A DNA stretch of 64,000 nucleotides from Immersiella caudata (taxonomy: Eukaryota; Ascomycota; Sordariomycetes; Sordariales; Lasiosphaeriaceae), in NCBI GenBank assembly GCA_030512335.1, contig JAULSU010000001.1, forward strand, positions 124,001 to 188,000, in the 5' to 3' direction. How positions within the stretch are numbered: position 1 is the stretch's first letter; each line of letters begins with the position of its first letter. This document shows, in pieces, positions 1-11,089 of this stretch. Position numbers and translations under genes: made by a program. The notes under the pieces were generated by a model that was given only the letters and a program-made list of their open reading frames with translations, did no database searches and had not been told where the DNA came from.

Positions 1-1240
1 ATGAGAATCGTATCCGGATCGACTTCTTCCGCGCCCGCCATGCCAAGCTGCTCGAAGACCGAGTTGAACTCCCCGCGGTAACCGCCCTCCTCCAAGCGGC
101 TGATGCCGGCCGCTGGGATGCCTTTCCCCGTGATGTCTACAACGGTTTTTATTGCTGTATTGCCTGGCATCGACATGCCTACCGGTACGCCCCCTTACCC
201 TTTCCATGCCCACCACACCCCGACCGACCCCCCTGAAAACCACTACTAACACGTATATGTTGTTCACAGATGGGGCACAATCCCCTCCGTCCGCCCCGCC
301 CAACTCGAACTCTCCCTCCCCCTTCCCCCCTCTCTCATCACCCCCTGGAACCATCTCCAATCCCACTTCGGCCTCACCTCCGACGCTGGCAACATCATGT
401 CCAACATCGTGCTCAACTTCTCCCCTTCTTCCCGCTACCAATTCCGCATCAACTCCGGTCTCCCCTCGCAAATCCTCTCTTCCGAGGAAGAGTTCTCCCG
501 CGTTTTGCGCGGTGTAGAGGGTGGAGCGATGCCGATTTACTTGGGAATAATTCGGGCAATACTAGCGTACGCCAGGGGGGATATGGAATCTTGTCTCGTG
601 CATACAAAGAGTATCTCAGAGGGACTGAGGCCGGTTTTGGCGGAATACTACGATCGGGTTCACGATAAAACGATTGCACGCTCCGCGTGGCTAAGTCACG
701 TCCAGGGGTTCTACGCGTGGGGAATGGGCTATCAAGACGAAGAAACCGGAGAATGGATCAAGTGGGATGGGCTGAGTGGAAATCAGGTCATGTTGTTTCA
801 GGCTGTGGATGCGTTTTTAGGGATGGAGGTGTATCTTGGGGAGCAGGCAAGGATGGGGAATGTGCCGCGGTTGCAGAGGGAGTTTTGTGAGGCGGTGGGG
901 AGGGCGAGTTTCAGGGGGCAGTTGGGCAGCGAGGGGGTGGAGGGGGGGATTAGGGGGGAGATGGGGGAGATTGTGAAGAGGTTGAGGGTGAGTTTACCTT
1001 TTTCTTTTTCTGTGTAACTCAGTTTCCAGATATTGGGTATTTTGCTTTGTTGAGACAAGAGTTAACGGCTTGCAGGTATTCAGATCGGCGCATCGGTCGA
1101 GGGCGAAGGAGTATTTGTTGGTGCCTGCGCCAGAGAGGCTGCCCATGACGGCGGGTAAGTCGCTGCTCAAGGCGGGTATGGAGGAGAGTTTGGAGTTTTT
1201 GGATGCGTTCATGGTGGGGAGACTGCAGCAGACTGTATGA
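1..1240 (+). CDS. IDO/PrnB-like heme dioxygenase-superfamily protein, 3' part
   Basis: The gene runs in from the left edge. Exons are read as <1-184, 270-987 and 1076-1240; introns of 85 and 88 bases have GT/AG ends, and the first has a CTAAC branch point. The joined frame is open to the TGA at 1238-1240. The central part contains WDGLSGNQVMLFQAVDAFLG, which resembles the core of indoleamine 2,3-dioxygenase and of the related PrnB/DUF1864 family. The last exon has a conserved-looking stretch (PAPERLPMTAGKSLL). If the family is right, it is a heme enzyme acting on an indole-type substrate. Proximal heme-ligand assignment is not possible by eye, the start lies outside the window, and no pathway partner is adjacent. 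Gene presence is well supported; family assignment is moderate. Confidence 0.65.
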
Positions 1241-1616
1241 GATGATGGTTGGGCTACCAGTAGTGGTTGTGACAATGCTATTGTATTTTCTTTGTTTGGG
1301 AATATTTTGCAACTGGTCGGCGGTATTTGTCAGTGGGTTTGGGCATAGCGAGGGCGGGGGCGAGGGTGTATAATGATCAATACATTGTAAACAGCAGAGC
1401 TGGTTTCAGATTAATTGTCTCAAATTATCCCGTGTCTCTCTATTCTATATCTCGGGCGGGAGACTCAGATGTGAAAATTATTTGCTGGAACCAAGGAATA
1501 ATATCATTGTTTACCCATGCTCTTTCTCTGAATTGTGCAAGTAGGCCCAGTCACACCCGCCGACAGGTCTATCCCGAGCATTCGTCAGTCTCATGGAAAT
1601 TCAAGTCAACCACCAG
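1241..1616. other. Intergenic gap between convergent genes
   Basis: This is the 3' flank of the dioxygenase gene and of the minus-strand relic. I see no coding frame with family resemblance and no RNA gene. Confidence 0.5.
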
Positions 1617-2178
1617 TCATGCAACACATACCGTTTTCTCCCCCTCAAGCCCGCAAAGCTCTTCACACACCGCACCCCCAACCTTTGCAAAGTCAACAAC
1701 CCCTCCTCCCACATCACCATACCCCACCCCATTAATACCAACCAGCCGCGTATCCCCCCACGGCCACCCAAACACCCTTACCCCCATCTTCGTCCGCGCC
1801 GAGATCTTCACCGTCCCACAGACCGCAGCCCCATAATTCTCCTCCACGACGGCACACCTAAACTTAAGCGAGATGCCCCATCCCGCCGCGCTGTTCTCCG
1901 TTAGCACCCACCGCGCGACATTTTAGATATCGTCATCGTCATCCTCTACTTCTTTACTCGACCACCGCGAACCTCGAATGCTGATCCTTTGCGCCCGCTC
2001 GAACGCTATCGCCTTGGTGCTGGAGAGTTGCGCCTCGGCGCCCACGGGGACGGGGTCGACCTTGATGTTCAAGGATATGGCTTTGCCTGTTTCGCGGGTG
2101 TGCGTCTCGAGAGTTGCGAGGCCATCGATGAGCTTGGGGCAGACGGTGTGGATGATGGGGTATTTTTTCGATTTGTTT
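1617..2178 (-). pseudogene. Unrecognised ORF interrupted by one in-frame TAA
   Basis: Reading the minus strand from about 2178, one frame gives about 84 codons (including HTVCPKLIDGLATLETHTRE and an acidic stretch of five Asp). It hits TAA at 1925-1923 and then continues in the same frame for about 101 codons (including NVARWVLTENSAAGWGISL and SARTKMGVRVFGWPWGD) to TGA at 1619-1617. Both halves have protein-like composition. A single C-to-T change (CAA to TAA) would explain the interruption. No convincing ATG lies upstream, because a TAA precedes the first half, so the 5' end is either lost or spliced from elsewhere. Family not recognised. A short intron across the stop is possible, but I found no good donor/acceptor pair. 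Confidence 0.45.
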
Positions 2179-2254
2179 TAAAAAAGACATGCAAGCCGTG
2201 CTTCAGTCTGCAGCACGGCTGTGCACAAGCGCAGGACACACCACTGGTGCCGTC

Positions 2255-4140
2255 ATGACCGAGGTTTATGGCTTCGACCTGACGGCTTACAAGTCAGCAG
2301 CCGAGAGACAGCGGCAGCACGAGCGGTTCTTGGCCATCGAGGGCCAGCTTGAAGACTTCAAGTACTACGAGGGCTGTCCGCTCGACCCTCGCTGCAGTCT
2401 GCGATGTTGCTCTGGCCGACAGGGACCTCGAGTTCCTCGCCACCCTTGACAGCGAGATGGACGTCTCGGCGAGAAAAGGGGCTTCCCCCTTAATATGTCG
2501 ACCAGCTCGCAAATCACCATCGCTGGATGGAAGAACATCGGTGCGCTGACTGCGGACATGCTTCGAACCTACGAGGCCCTGTACGAGGTGTCACACACCC
2601 ACGACGCCCCAGCCGTGCGTACCATGCTGGCGAGCATTTTGGGCGAGGGCTATGCCAGTATTGGAGACGCAGAGAAGGCAACCTACTAGAAGGACGTCGC
2701 CGAGAAAGAACCGCCGACGGCAAGATACAAGCACTCGCAGTTTCTCATCGGCCTAGGTGCATTTTACCGCGCCGTAGAGGATCAGGTCATCGCTGCCCAG
2801 GATGAAGAGCAGGAACGGCAGAACCTCTCGCGGGAACTGAAGCGAATGGAGGAGTGTCTCGACCCCGATGCCATCCAGGCAGATTTCTTACACTTTGGTA
2901 TCATGAAGTTGCTCAACATGTGCGACCTATACATGGGCCAGATCGGTTTCCGGGGCATCGACGGCGCTGAAGTCATGACGAACATGTGTCTGGAGTACTC
3001 GGGCCGTTTCATCTCTCTGCTCAGCCCAAAGGAGCGAGTCTTGTGGGACGCCAAGGTCCTGCAACGACAGGCTCGTCTCTTATTTGTGGCTGCGTGCAGT
3101 CGAGGACCCTCCCCTGGTGCCCCGCATGCTGAGCTGCCTGCGGAGGCAACCGACAAGTACAAAGAAGCGGGAAAGGTGCTAAGAAGGGCGGGTGCGGGCT
3201 ATGAGTATGCCGTAATTTCGCAAAATCTATAGAATTGCTACAAGCTGGCCTGGCAGCACGGAGGAAGGAGGCCACTGTCGCCATTGTTTGGCCAGGCGGT
3301 AAGGTGTCTTGAGGAACCGGCAAAAGCTCTTAGGGGGCACGCATAGAACAACATTCTGTCGCAGCGACTCAGCAGGTCCTTTCTTTCCGGGCTCTGAGCT
3401 GAGGGTTTGCTGTTTAAGGTTCAGGATGGAAAGATGAGGTCGCTTTGGCGTTCGATGGGACTCGGTATCGTCCACCGGGTTGGTCATTTTCTTGGCATCT
3501 GGAAGTGGCTGCCGCAGTCTATCCGGAACTTACACCTGATTCTGCTCACAACGCCACTGGAAGATGCGTCGCATGCACTTGAACAGACGGAGAAGTTAAT
3601 CGGCCATGGTCTAATTCTGCGGACACTATCACCACGACGAAACCAACATTCTCGATTGTGGTTGACTCCTGGGCCGCACCACCCAATCTACCACTCTTTC
3701 TCCCACTACCACAACCACCACTACAGATAAAACGGCCACCCACCCCCACCTCCCAATAACATCCCACCTCCTCCAAACAAAAATCACCGTCTTCCATGTG
3801 ACCCTCATAGCATGCGCCTCCGCCCAGCAGAAAATCTTCCCCGGAGACGAACCCCTCGGCGCCGTCACCGCCATGCTCTACGCCGGAGCGACGTCCGTGA
3901 CAGGGACCATGTGGCTGATTGACGGCGGGGGCGGGAGGGAGATTCCAGAGGCGTTTTTCAAGGGCGTGAAGAGGGCTGCTGAGGGCAGGGGAGATGTAGT
4001 AGTTGATTTGGTGGGAGTGTTGCAGGCGACGGTGAGGAGGTTGAGGAGGGCGGAGGAGACGAATAGACCTTATTCGTGGGCGGTGTTTGTGGGGGGGGGG
4101 GGTGGGGGGTGGTGTCTTAGGAGGGAGGTGGGGGCGGGTG
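2255..4140 (+). pseudogene. TPR-CHAT (caspase-like) protein pseudogene
   Basis: The protein-level trace runs through several frames. It opens at ATG 2255 (MTEVYGFDLTAYK). There is a frame change near 2390 and another near 2485. A helical, TPR-like segment follows from 2495 to 3231, interrupted by TAG at about 2686 (after ATY) and TAG at 3229. After debris, the end at about 3750-4120 reads HVTLIACASAQQKIFPGDEP and then LYAGATSVTGTMW. This is the C-terminal block of CHAT domains, with the presumed catalytic Cys in LIACAS and the typical GTMW motif. A G-rich tract near 4090 precedes loss of the frame. Intact relatives are fungal TPR-CHAT proteins, a caspase/separase-like peptidase fold used in defence and death pathways. 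With at least two stops and several shifts, this copy cannot make a full protein. Confidence 0.75.
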
Positions 4141-4687
4141 GGGGAGAGTTACAAGCTCCATTCAGGCGAAGGGCAGCTGACTCGCTGTCAATATGCTTTG
4201 CTGTGAGGCCTCTATCTTTTCATTGCAATGGGGGCGATGTCGCTAATTCTACGGCTGTCTGAACTGGCATCATGTCGGATATGTAAACTTGAGTCAGCGC
4301 AAAGCCTGTGTGACACTAGATTAGTGTGCTCCGCGAACATAGGGTCGCGGGATTGCTTCAGCATGTCCCCGCGCTTCAGGATTCGTGTCGGCATCTCGTT
4401 GTTTGGCGGGATGCCGGGGTTCGCCGTCCAAAGGTTCTGACTGGACAGTGTGTAACAACAAAAAGTGGCCGGAGCCCTGCACCACACGCTGGTAAGTCTC
4501 CGGGTCTATACCTTAGTAACACACTTTTAAAACGCAAAGAATAGGTAGACGTACTACCAGTCTCTTAGTCGCTTCCGAGTGCATTTATACCAATTACAGC
4601 TTCCACACACACACTCGCTACAGTATCTCGCCTCTGCAACTTCTCTCATCATCAACTCTATACCACCGAGCTGCTCAACAACAAGTC
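4141..4687. other. 5' flank of the DUF3533 gene
   Basis: Noncoding. From about 4590 to the ATG the strand is rich in C/A/T with ACAC and CTC runs, typical of fungal 5' leaders. No further element recognised. Confidence 0.4.
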
Positions 4688-5086
4688 ATGCCTGACACTC
4701 CTCGCCATTCCCCGAGATTCTTCGGCGCTGTGGTTAAGAAATTCATTCTCCTCCAACTACTCTTTCTCGGGCTTTTCGCCTATATTTTTGGGTCACTATT
4801 TCAGCAAGACGTGCACACACACAACCTGAAGGTTGCATTTGTTGATCATGACGGTGGTGCCATTGGAGCGGCGGTGCGCCAAGCGTACAGCTCGTTACAG
4901 GGTGATAATTTTCCCACCCTTGTTGAGAAGCCGGCATCCGATTTCCCTCTTGCCGAGGACCTCAAGTCGGCAGTGTGCAGGATCGATTACTGGGCGGCGC
5001 TCCACATTCAGCCTGGCGCCTCTAGCCGGCTCCACGATGTACTGCTCGACAGTCCCAGCGCTAGCAACAACAGCAACGACAACAAT

Positions 5087-5120
<34 letters not shown>

Positions 5121-6079
5121 CGCCAGCACGGGGAGCCTACAACCGCCACGACGCATTAGCATTTATCTGGAACGAAGCGCGGTACTCGACCGTCGTAGGT
5201 CCAGCAATTGTGTCCAACATTGCTGCGCTGTCTGCAGCCGCCAGGATCGCCTACAGCACCGCAAACGGAACGGGCCAAGTGCAATCCCTCATTTCAAACT
5301 CGCACGCCGATATAGCTCTTTCGGCCCTGGCCAACCCCTGGGAGCTCGCGTCGGTCAACATACAGCCGACGAAGCAAGGCTCGCGCGCCATCTACAACAC
5401 CATCGCCATCATCCTGGTCATCATCCAAGACTTCTTCTTCCTGAGCATCATGAACGGGCTTCACCAAAGCTTCCACGTGTACAGCGAAATCCACCCAGTC
5501 CGCATCGTCGCCTTCCGCAACCTCTTCTCGCTATCATACTGCCTCGTGGGCTCACTGTGCGTGACGGCGTCCATCTGGGCTTTCCGGTCGGGCTGGGCCG
5601 TGGATGGAACCCAATTCGCCCTGACGTGGGCGACGCTTTGGCTGTTTGGCCACATCAACTTCCAGACCTTTGACGTCTTCACCATCTGGCTCCCGCACCC
5701 TTACGTTCTTCTGAGCTTGATTAGCTGGATCATAGTCAATGTCACGTCCACCATCTTGCCCTTTGAGCTCAGCCCTGCCGTGTATAGGGTCGGATACGTG
5801 CTCCCGGCCCATGAGACCTACCAGGTACTTATCGATGTTTGGTCGAGCGTGTGCAACCCACAGCTCCACCACGCCCTCCCCGTTCTGTTTGCGTGGGAGG
5901 TTGTGATGTCTGTGCTGTCAGCTGTGGGTGTATGCAGACGGATCCGCGGCGCTGCGAGGGCTGAGAGGGAGGAGCAGACGAGCTTTGATGAGCGGTTGGA
6001 CGCAGCAATGGCCGAGCGGCAGAAACACGAACCGTTGAAAAACGATGAAGGAGACAGGGGAGGCTTGGGCTCGGTGTAA
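4688..6079 (+). CDS. DUF3533 / SNG1-like multispanning membrane protein
   Basis: Single exon, 463 residues. The architecture matches the fungal DUF3533 family, which includes yeast Sng1 (nitrosoguanidine resistance, plasma membrane lipid-asymmetry pathway). There is one N-terminal membrane segment (about residues 16-38, LLQLLFLGLFAYIFGSLF), then a large extracytoplasmic loop containing LKVAFVDHDGG and the family-like ALANPWELASVNIQPT. A C-terminal block of about five or six membrane segments follows (about 235-420), and a charged cytoplasmic tail ends the protein. An Asn run (about residues 126-142), encoded by an AAC microsatellite, sits in the loop. The likely role is membrane stress or drug tolerance, by family inference. 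It is flanked by the CHAT relic upstream and converges with the FAD monooxygenase gene, with about 350 bases between stops. Confidence 0.85.
5065..5120 (+). repeat. AAC/CAA trinucleotide microsatellite in coding sequence
   Basis: An imperfect then perfect CAA/AAC run encodes the poly-Asn stretch of the DUF3533 protein. Repeat number is likely to vary between strains. Confidence 0.9.
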
Positions 6080-6430
6080 TATGCTGCGTTGTTGATAGAG
6101 ATAACATAAACCCTGAACGAAGACATCTAGCATAGTCATAATTATATAGGTAGCTATTGAATGCTAGGGTTGTTAGAAGGAACTTGTTGGCTTTATTAGA
6201 AGAAAACCTTACATCCATTATCCTGGCGCTGTTGACGTCAAAGCTACTTGTGTTTCCCAAAACGCTACATTTGTCATGCCGTTGGGAGAATACGCTCACT
6301 GATACCCCCATCCTGTCCCCAAGCTCTGGAGGGCTATCTCCCGGCTCACCAAAGGGAGGAGCCCTCCAGCTATACGATCAAGACGAACACGGACCACAGG
6401 GCCAGATGCACCCTGTTGCAGCCAGGATCT
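6080..6430. other. Gap between convergent stop codons
   Basis: 3' flanks of the DUF3533 gene and the FAD monooxygenase gene. No extra gene recognised. Confidence 0.5.
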
Positions 6431-7865
6431 TCACTCTGCGCCCTCACCGTCACCCTTAGCTACCCGTACCTTATCCCCCTCCTTCTTCAGCCCCTTGACA
6501 ACAATGGGACTCTGCATGACGAAATCCCAGTCATGGATTGCCAATGTGTTCTCGAGATTTCCCTCCACAGCCTCGCGACCACGGGGCCACATGCCTTTCT
6601 CGTACGCCTGGACAGCTTTTGCAAGTTCAGCAGGCGTGTGCTCGCTCATGGACCGGAGGTGTTGAAGCATCTCAGCTGCGTCGGCGATGGCATTCCCTAA
6701 GCCTTGGCCGCGGTCTGTTTATGATCAGTACTGCGGGCTGCTTTGTTCGAAAGGGGTTGTCTCACGAAACGTCATCGCGTGCGCTGCATCTCCAGCGAGA
6801 GTAACCTTGCCGCCGCGACTGTCCCAGGGCTTTGTCGACCAATATGTCATGCGAGCATGCCAGCATCTTGCGCCGTCTGGTTTGAAGGTTGCGATGGCAT
6901 CCTTGAAGGGGGACGCCAGCTCCTGGACTCGCGTGATCATGTCTTTGTGGACTTGATCGTACGTTTTGAGAGTGGCTGAGGTGTCTTGGTCGGATCGCCA
7001 GCTCATGATAATGACAAAGACCCAGTCTGCTGGGTCGGGAGCTGTTACGTCGTGGGCTGTGCTGTGTTAGTCTCCTCATCCACTCTGAAGTCTCATCACG
7101 GGCGCTTACTGCTCACAAACGTGAACAGGCCATTTTTGTCAAGCGTGATGTGGCACAGCGAGCTTATCTTTCGGACCGCCAAGGCGATATTGGGGTCCAT
7201 TGTACCCACCGTAGCAGATGCGACGACGGGGGAGCTCAGCAGTTTCCCATCCTCAGGGGTAGATTGAAAGAGGAAGTTCCGCACAACACTTTGAGCTCCC
7301 TCAGCACCAATCAGCAGGTCACCATTTTCCTCGGTTCCGTCGGTGAAGACGGCCGTCACACCTTTGTCTGTTGTCGAAACAGAGGCAATCCGCTTCCCGT
7401 ACTGGGGTCTTGTTAGCGCCTAAACTCCTTTCCTCGGACCCCCGTACCTGGATATCGAGTCCCTCTCCAATCAACCCCAGCCAAGCCCTCCGTCTGTACC
7501 TCACCGCAAAGGGCGCTCCTGCCGGGCTGAGCATCTCCCCTGTGATACCATCATATATCGGAAGCACTGAGTCCGCACTTGGCCTTGCTGCAGGATCAGC
7601 CTGAACGGTCTGCAATCTTTGCCGTATCGCGTCCGGTAGACATTCCTCGAGGCGGGATTGCGCCCAGTAGATGCCGAAATTCCAGTCTCGGGGGCGTGCG
7701 GTGGGTGAGGCGTCTTGTTCGAAGACGGCTGCGTCGATGCCGGCCTATGGTGTGGCTGTTAGAGCACTTGGAGAGGCGCAGGGGAGAACGGAGAGGGAAT
7801 ACCTTCTTGAAGACTTGAGCCATCAAAAGGCCGGCTGAGCCCGCACCGGCGATCAGGACTCTCAT
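6431..7865 (-). CDS. FAD-dependent aromatic-ring monooxygenase
   Basis: Five exons on the minus strand: 7865-7803, 7744-7448, 7401-7110, 7056-6766 and 6714-6431, giving about 408 residues with no stops. The start is fixed by MRVLIAGAGSAGLLMAQVF, the GxGxxG Rossmann motif for the FAD ADP moiety. Further on are the conserved GAEGAQSVVR region and, across the last intron, GDAAHAMTF then HRGQGLGNAI, the GD plus ribityl-binding motif of salicylate-hydroxylase-type monooxygenases. No signal peptide. The reaction would be NAD(P)H-dependent hydroxylation of an aromatic or polyketide-like substrate; substrate unknown. It does not sit in an obvious biosynthetic cluster. Confidence 0.88.
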
Positions 7866-9076
7866 GTTGTTGTATTTGTTTTGTGTGTGCTAGCGGAGCG
7901 AAGGGGTTTATAATTTGGAAACTACTCGCCGAAAAACGTTGCACGCATGTACCGATCGAGGGGAAGGGTATGACTTTCCAGCACGAAATTTCTCTGGGAC
8001 TGCTTTGCTATTAACCCCTCTCGATGCGTGGTCTAGATCGAGTTCGGGCAGCAATACGTAACGTGCAAAAAGCCCTGCATACCGGTCACGGAACGTGCCT
8101 CGATGATACGGCGGAGTGTTCCGCCATGTCTCAGTGCACCAACTAGCACGCTGTGAGTGGTGGATGTAAACGCCTTGTGCGACAGCGCGCTCAGAGTAGC
8201 ATGCAACCACTTATCGTCAATGCAACCATGGTCCCGGTAAGGGGGGGAACCACCGGGATGTGTGTGCCCGTGACAGGTTGAGGTTGGGGCGATCGCAAGC
8301 CGCAGCGACTGAATACATGGTGCCAGGGCGCTTCTCATGCAGCTATGATGATGTTCGTAAATGGAGCACGGCTGCAAAGCTCCCCCGGTACACCCGTGGT
8401 ATCTGTCGGCCAAGTCTTTCGTGCGTTGCATAGACTTGGAGTTGGCCACATACTCAAAGAGTGAAGCCTGTTTATGGATGTTTCAGTCGTCGGCCCCTTA
8501 TTGTCAATTATCTAAGATGAGGTTCGGCTGAACACTAAGGACTGATCTCTAGGGGCTGGGGACAATCAACAAACCAACATAGTTGGATCAAAGTCCGCGA
8601 GAGAGCTAAGTTGCTTCCCGTACTTCTTTCCGGGAAAACTTGAAGTAAGGACTGTGTCCTGAAGGGAAACGACTCATGACCTACCACCATGCCATGCTAG
8701 ACTGTCATCTGCAGAACATAGCCATCTAGTTTCCAAGAGCGGGGGTACATTCTCCCGGGTTCGCATGGTACTTGTTGGCAACCAGTGAGCTCTGCGCCTT
8801 TCACCGCCAACCTCCGAACTACGTCGGAAGGGGCTGGCCCCCTAGCGGCAGCCCGAGACGGATAGGCAAACAGATGACAGAGCCCTTGATCACCTGTTGC
8901 CAAGTACATTGACAGCCCCTTCAATCCCCCCCCCCCCCTCCCCCCGCCCCCATTCATTGGGGGAATGCATGGTCCCTCCGGTATGACCGGAACAGTTTAC
9001 GAATCAAAGAGGCCCGTCAAGTTAGGGAGCTATCAACAAACACATCACCGAGACGCCTACCAGAAAGAAATGCAGG
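7866..9076. other. Long intergenic region with a poly-C tract
   Basis: No coding frame with family resemblance on either strand. A C-homopolymer-rich stretch at about 8928-8951 is followed by a run of G, and could form a short hairpin. Confidence 0.4.
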
Positions 9077-9083
9077 TATAAAG
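9077..9083 (+). promoter_or_regulatory. TATA box of the former DJ-1-like gene
   Basis: TATAAAG lies about 100 bases upstream of the ATG at 9179, followed by a CA-rich leader. The promoter is still recognisable although the coding region is broken. Confidence 0.5.
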
Positions 9084-9178
9084 ACCTACCATCTCTCCCT
9101 TCATCAAGATTACGAAACCAGAGCCTCAAATCAAGCAACATCACCAACCCATGATCACCCCAATAGCCCAACCCCAAA

Positions 9179-10041
9179 ATGTCCACGCCCACCACTCACC
9201 TCCGCATCGGCGTCATGCTCGAAGAAGTCCAGCTCGCCGACATCCTCGGCAACCTCGCAAGCCCCTACGTCGCTGGCGTCATCGCCCTAGCCCCCCAAAC
9301 CTACAGCAACTGGGGCCTCCCACGCCCTTAGCCTCGAATTCCTATACATCGCCTCTACCCTCACCCTCACCCGCACGACTCCCCCTCAGACAGGCCCCTC
9401 CAACCCTTCTGATCTCCTAATCGGAGGTGGTTTCCAATTTATCCCGAACGTGACGTACGACACTTGTCCTCGCGATTTAGATATACTGATTATTGGTGGA
9501 ACGGTTCCTAGCCACGACCTGCGGCGGCGGATAGACTCATGAAGGAGGCGTGGAGGAAGACAAAGGTGGTGATGACAACTTGTGTGGGATCGCTTTGGTT
9601 GACTAGTACCGGGCTGTTGGAGGGGAGGAGGTGCACGACGAATAAGGAGTTTTTGAATCTGGCGAGGGAGATGTATCCTGGGACGGAGTGGGTTAGGCAG
9701 AGGTGGATTGTTGGGGGGGGGGAGATAGTAAAGAGGGGGTTAGGGGGAAGGGGGAGTTGTGGACTGCGGGTGGGGCTGGGGCTGGTGAGTTTCCTGGAGG
9801 AGGTGTTGGCTGTTTTTACAAGGAAATGGTTGATGCTGACGACTGTGCAGGTATTGACATGATTGCTCACTATTGCCAGCAGAGGTTTGGGAACGAGTTT
9901 GTCGACACGTTTTCGGTGCAGATGTTGGAGCTGAATCCTGGTGGGAAGTCCCATTGGCTTCGGGAGGCCGACGAGTGGTTTATCAGATGGCGGCTCCCGC
10001 AACGGGTCAACCAGCGCAGCAAGTTTACTACATTCCTGTAA
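9179..10041 (+). pseudogene. DJ-1/PfpI (ThiJ)-family pseudogene
   Basis: The start (STPTTHLRIGVMLEEVQLAD) is in frame to a TAG at about 9331. The homologous continuation (HALSLEFLYIASTLTLTRTT, later DLDILIIGGTVPS) is in another frame to about 9540, and the next part (KVVMTTCVGSLWLTSTGLLE) is in a third. Here Cys in TTCVGS is the nucleophile-elbow position of the class I glutamine amidotransferase-like fold. After a run of G near 9712-9720 a further shift is needed. A normal intron (about 9784-9850) then joins GGAGAGIDMIAHYC and the C-terminal ELNPGGKSHW. Three frame changes mean no full-length product. The family contains peptidase, glyoxalase and isonitrile-hydratase activities, so the former function is not assignable. 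Confidence 0.75.
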
Positions 10042-10415
10042 GCCAACATCAAGCGCCGCCTGCGGTGCCACTGATAGAGATGGCTGGGAAGAAGTAGTCA
10101 GTGGTGGGATGAGATTGAACGTTTATCGATCTCCTCCGAGCTTCCCCGTGGTCGTGTGACTCCCAATAGGTTTGCATCGTTCTTGTTGCTTGTCGGCTGT
10201 GGTGGTGGCTGGGCGGGTTCAGTGGTGGAGACAGGTGTGAGCTGTGGTCTGGACCCCTTACGTAACCTTCCCATCACACATCGACTAACCACATGGCAAA
10301 GAAGATCAGAGAATGGCATTCAAGTGTTGGGTGGCACGCGGCTGGCCCGGAACGTGGACAATTCCGTCAATGGCGCCCCACTGTGACGACGTTGGCTGGG
10401 AGGAGCCAAAGACGA
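10042..10415. other. Intergenic, 5' flank of the small hydrophilic gene
   Basis: No coding signal seen. The promoter-proximal elements further downstream are listed separately. Confidence 0.4.
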
Positions 10416-10423
10416 TGACGTCA
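10416..10423. promoter_or_regulatory. CRE-type palindrome TGACGTCA
   Basis: A perfect TGACGTCA lies about 175 bases upstream of the small-protein ATG at 10596. This is the binding site of ATF/CREB-type bZIP factors (for example AtfA/Atf1), which mediate stress and conidiation responses in fungi. The position fits a functional element; binding is inferred. Confidence 0.5.
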
Positions 10424-10497
10424 GTTTCGACGGCACGACGACTTCATAAATGACAGCTTCCGTCACCCAACATCTCCTGCCATTGAACTCATCACTG

Positions 10498-10539
10498 CCT
10501 CAATCGTCTTCAATTCGGCCTCAATCGTCTTCAATTCGA
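10498..10539 (+). repeat. 21-bp tandem duplication in a 5' leader
   Basis: Two adjacent 21-base copies (10498-10518 and 10519-10539) differ only at the last base. They lie about 60 bases before the ATG of the small hydrophilic protein, so probably in its 5' untranslated region. Confidence 0.85.
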
Positions 10540-10595
10540 CATCAAAAGAAACAACCCAAACCTAGCAAGCAAACCACCCCCAAACATCTCATAAC

Positions 10596-10876
10596 ATGCC
10601 TCGCCAAGGTGATGGATCATCCGACAATGCCATCCCCAAGGACTTGAACAACATCATCCACGGCGCAGGGGAGGAGAAAGTAAGCATCATTTCGATCCTC
10701 CATCGCTGAGAGCATTGGCTGATTGATGACTTCCGCAGTCCGATCATGTCGCTCGCGCAGACAAGACGGCGCCGATTCCAGAACATGAACATGGCAAGAG
10801 TTTGCAAGACATGTCTGCCAGCGCTGGAGAGGCAAAGGGGACGACTCAGGGCGGGAGGTCGACGACGCACCCCTAG
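10596..10876 (+). CDS. Small hydrophilic fungal protein (74 residues)
   Basis: Two exons, 10596-10679 and 10739-10876, split by a 59-base intron with GTAAGC and CGCAG ends, give 74 residues. The protein has no hydrophobic segment or cysteine and is rich in Gly, Asp, Ser, His and Lys (begins MPRQGDGSSDNAIPKDLNNI, later RADKTAPIPEHEHGKS). I know small intrinsically disordered fungal proteins with similar GDGSSDN starts and no known function, some induced in spores or by stress. A CRE palindrome and a duplicated leader lie just upstream. Too short to give a strong single-frame signal, but the intron phase and composition support it. Confidence 0.65.
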
Positions 10877-11089
10877 GTGGGAGTAGTAGGGCTGTGTATG
10901 AGATTCAAGCTTGACACAATGCATCTCGATCTGGTTCCTGGTTCTGGGACTTTGTATTCATGAGTGTTAAGTGCAGCGTGGAGGTATGCCTAGAACTGAG
11001 CGGCAGGTTACAGTAGTTCCGGGAGTGGTTCAGGTGGATGAATCGAATCATCTGTTCTCAGTCATCCGTTAATGCGCTCTTAAATAGTC

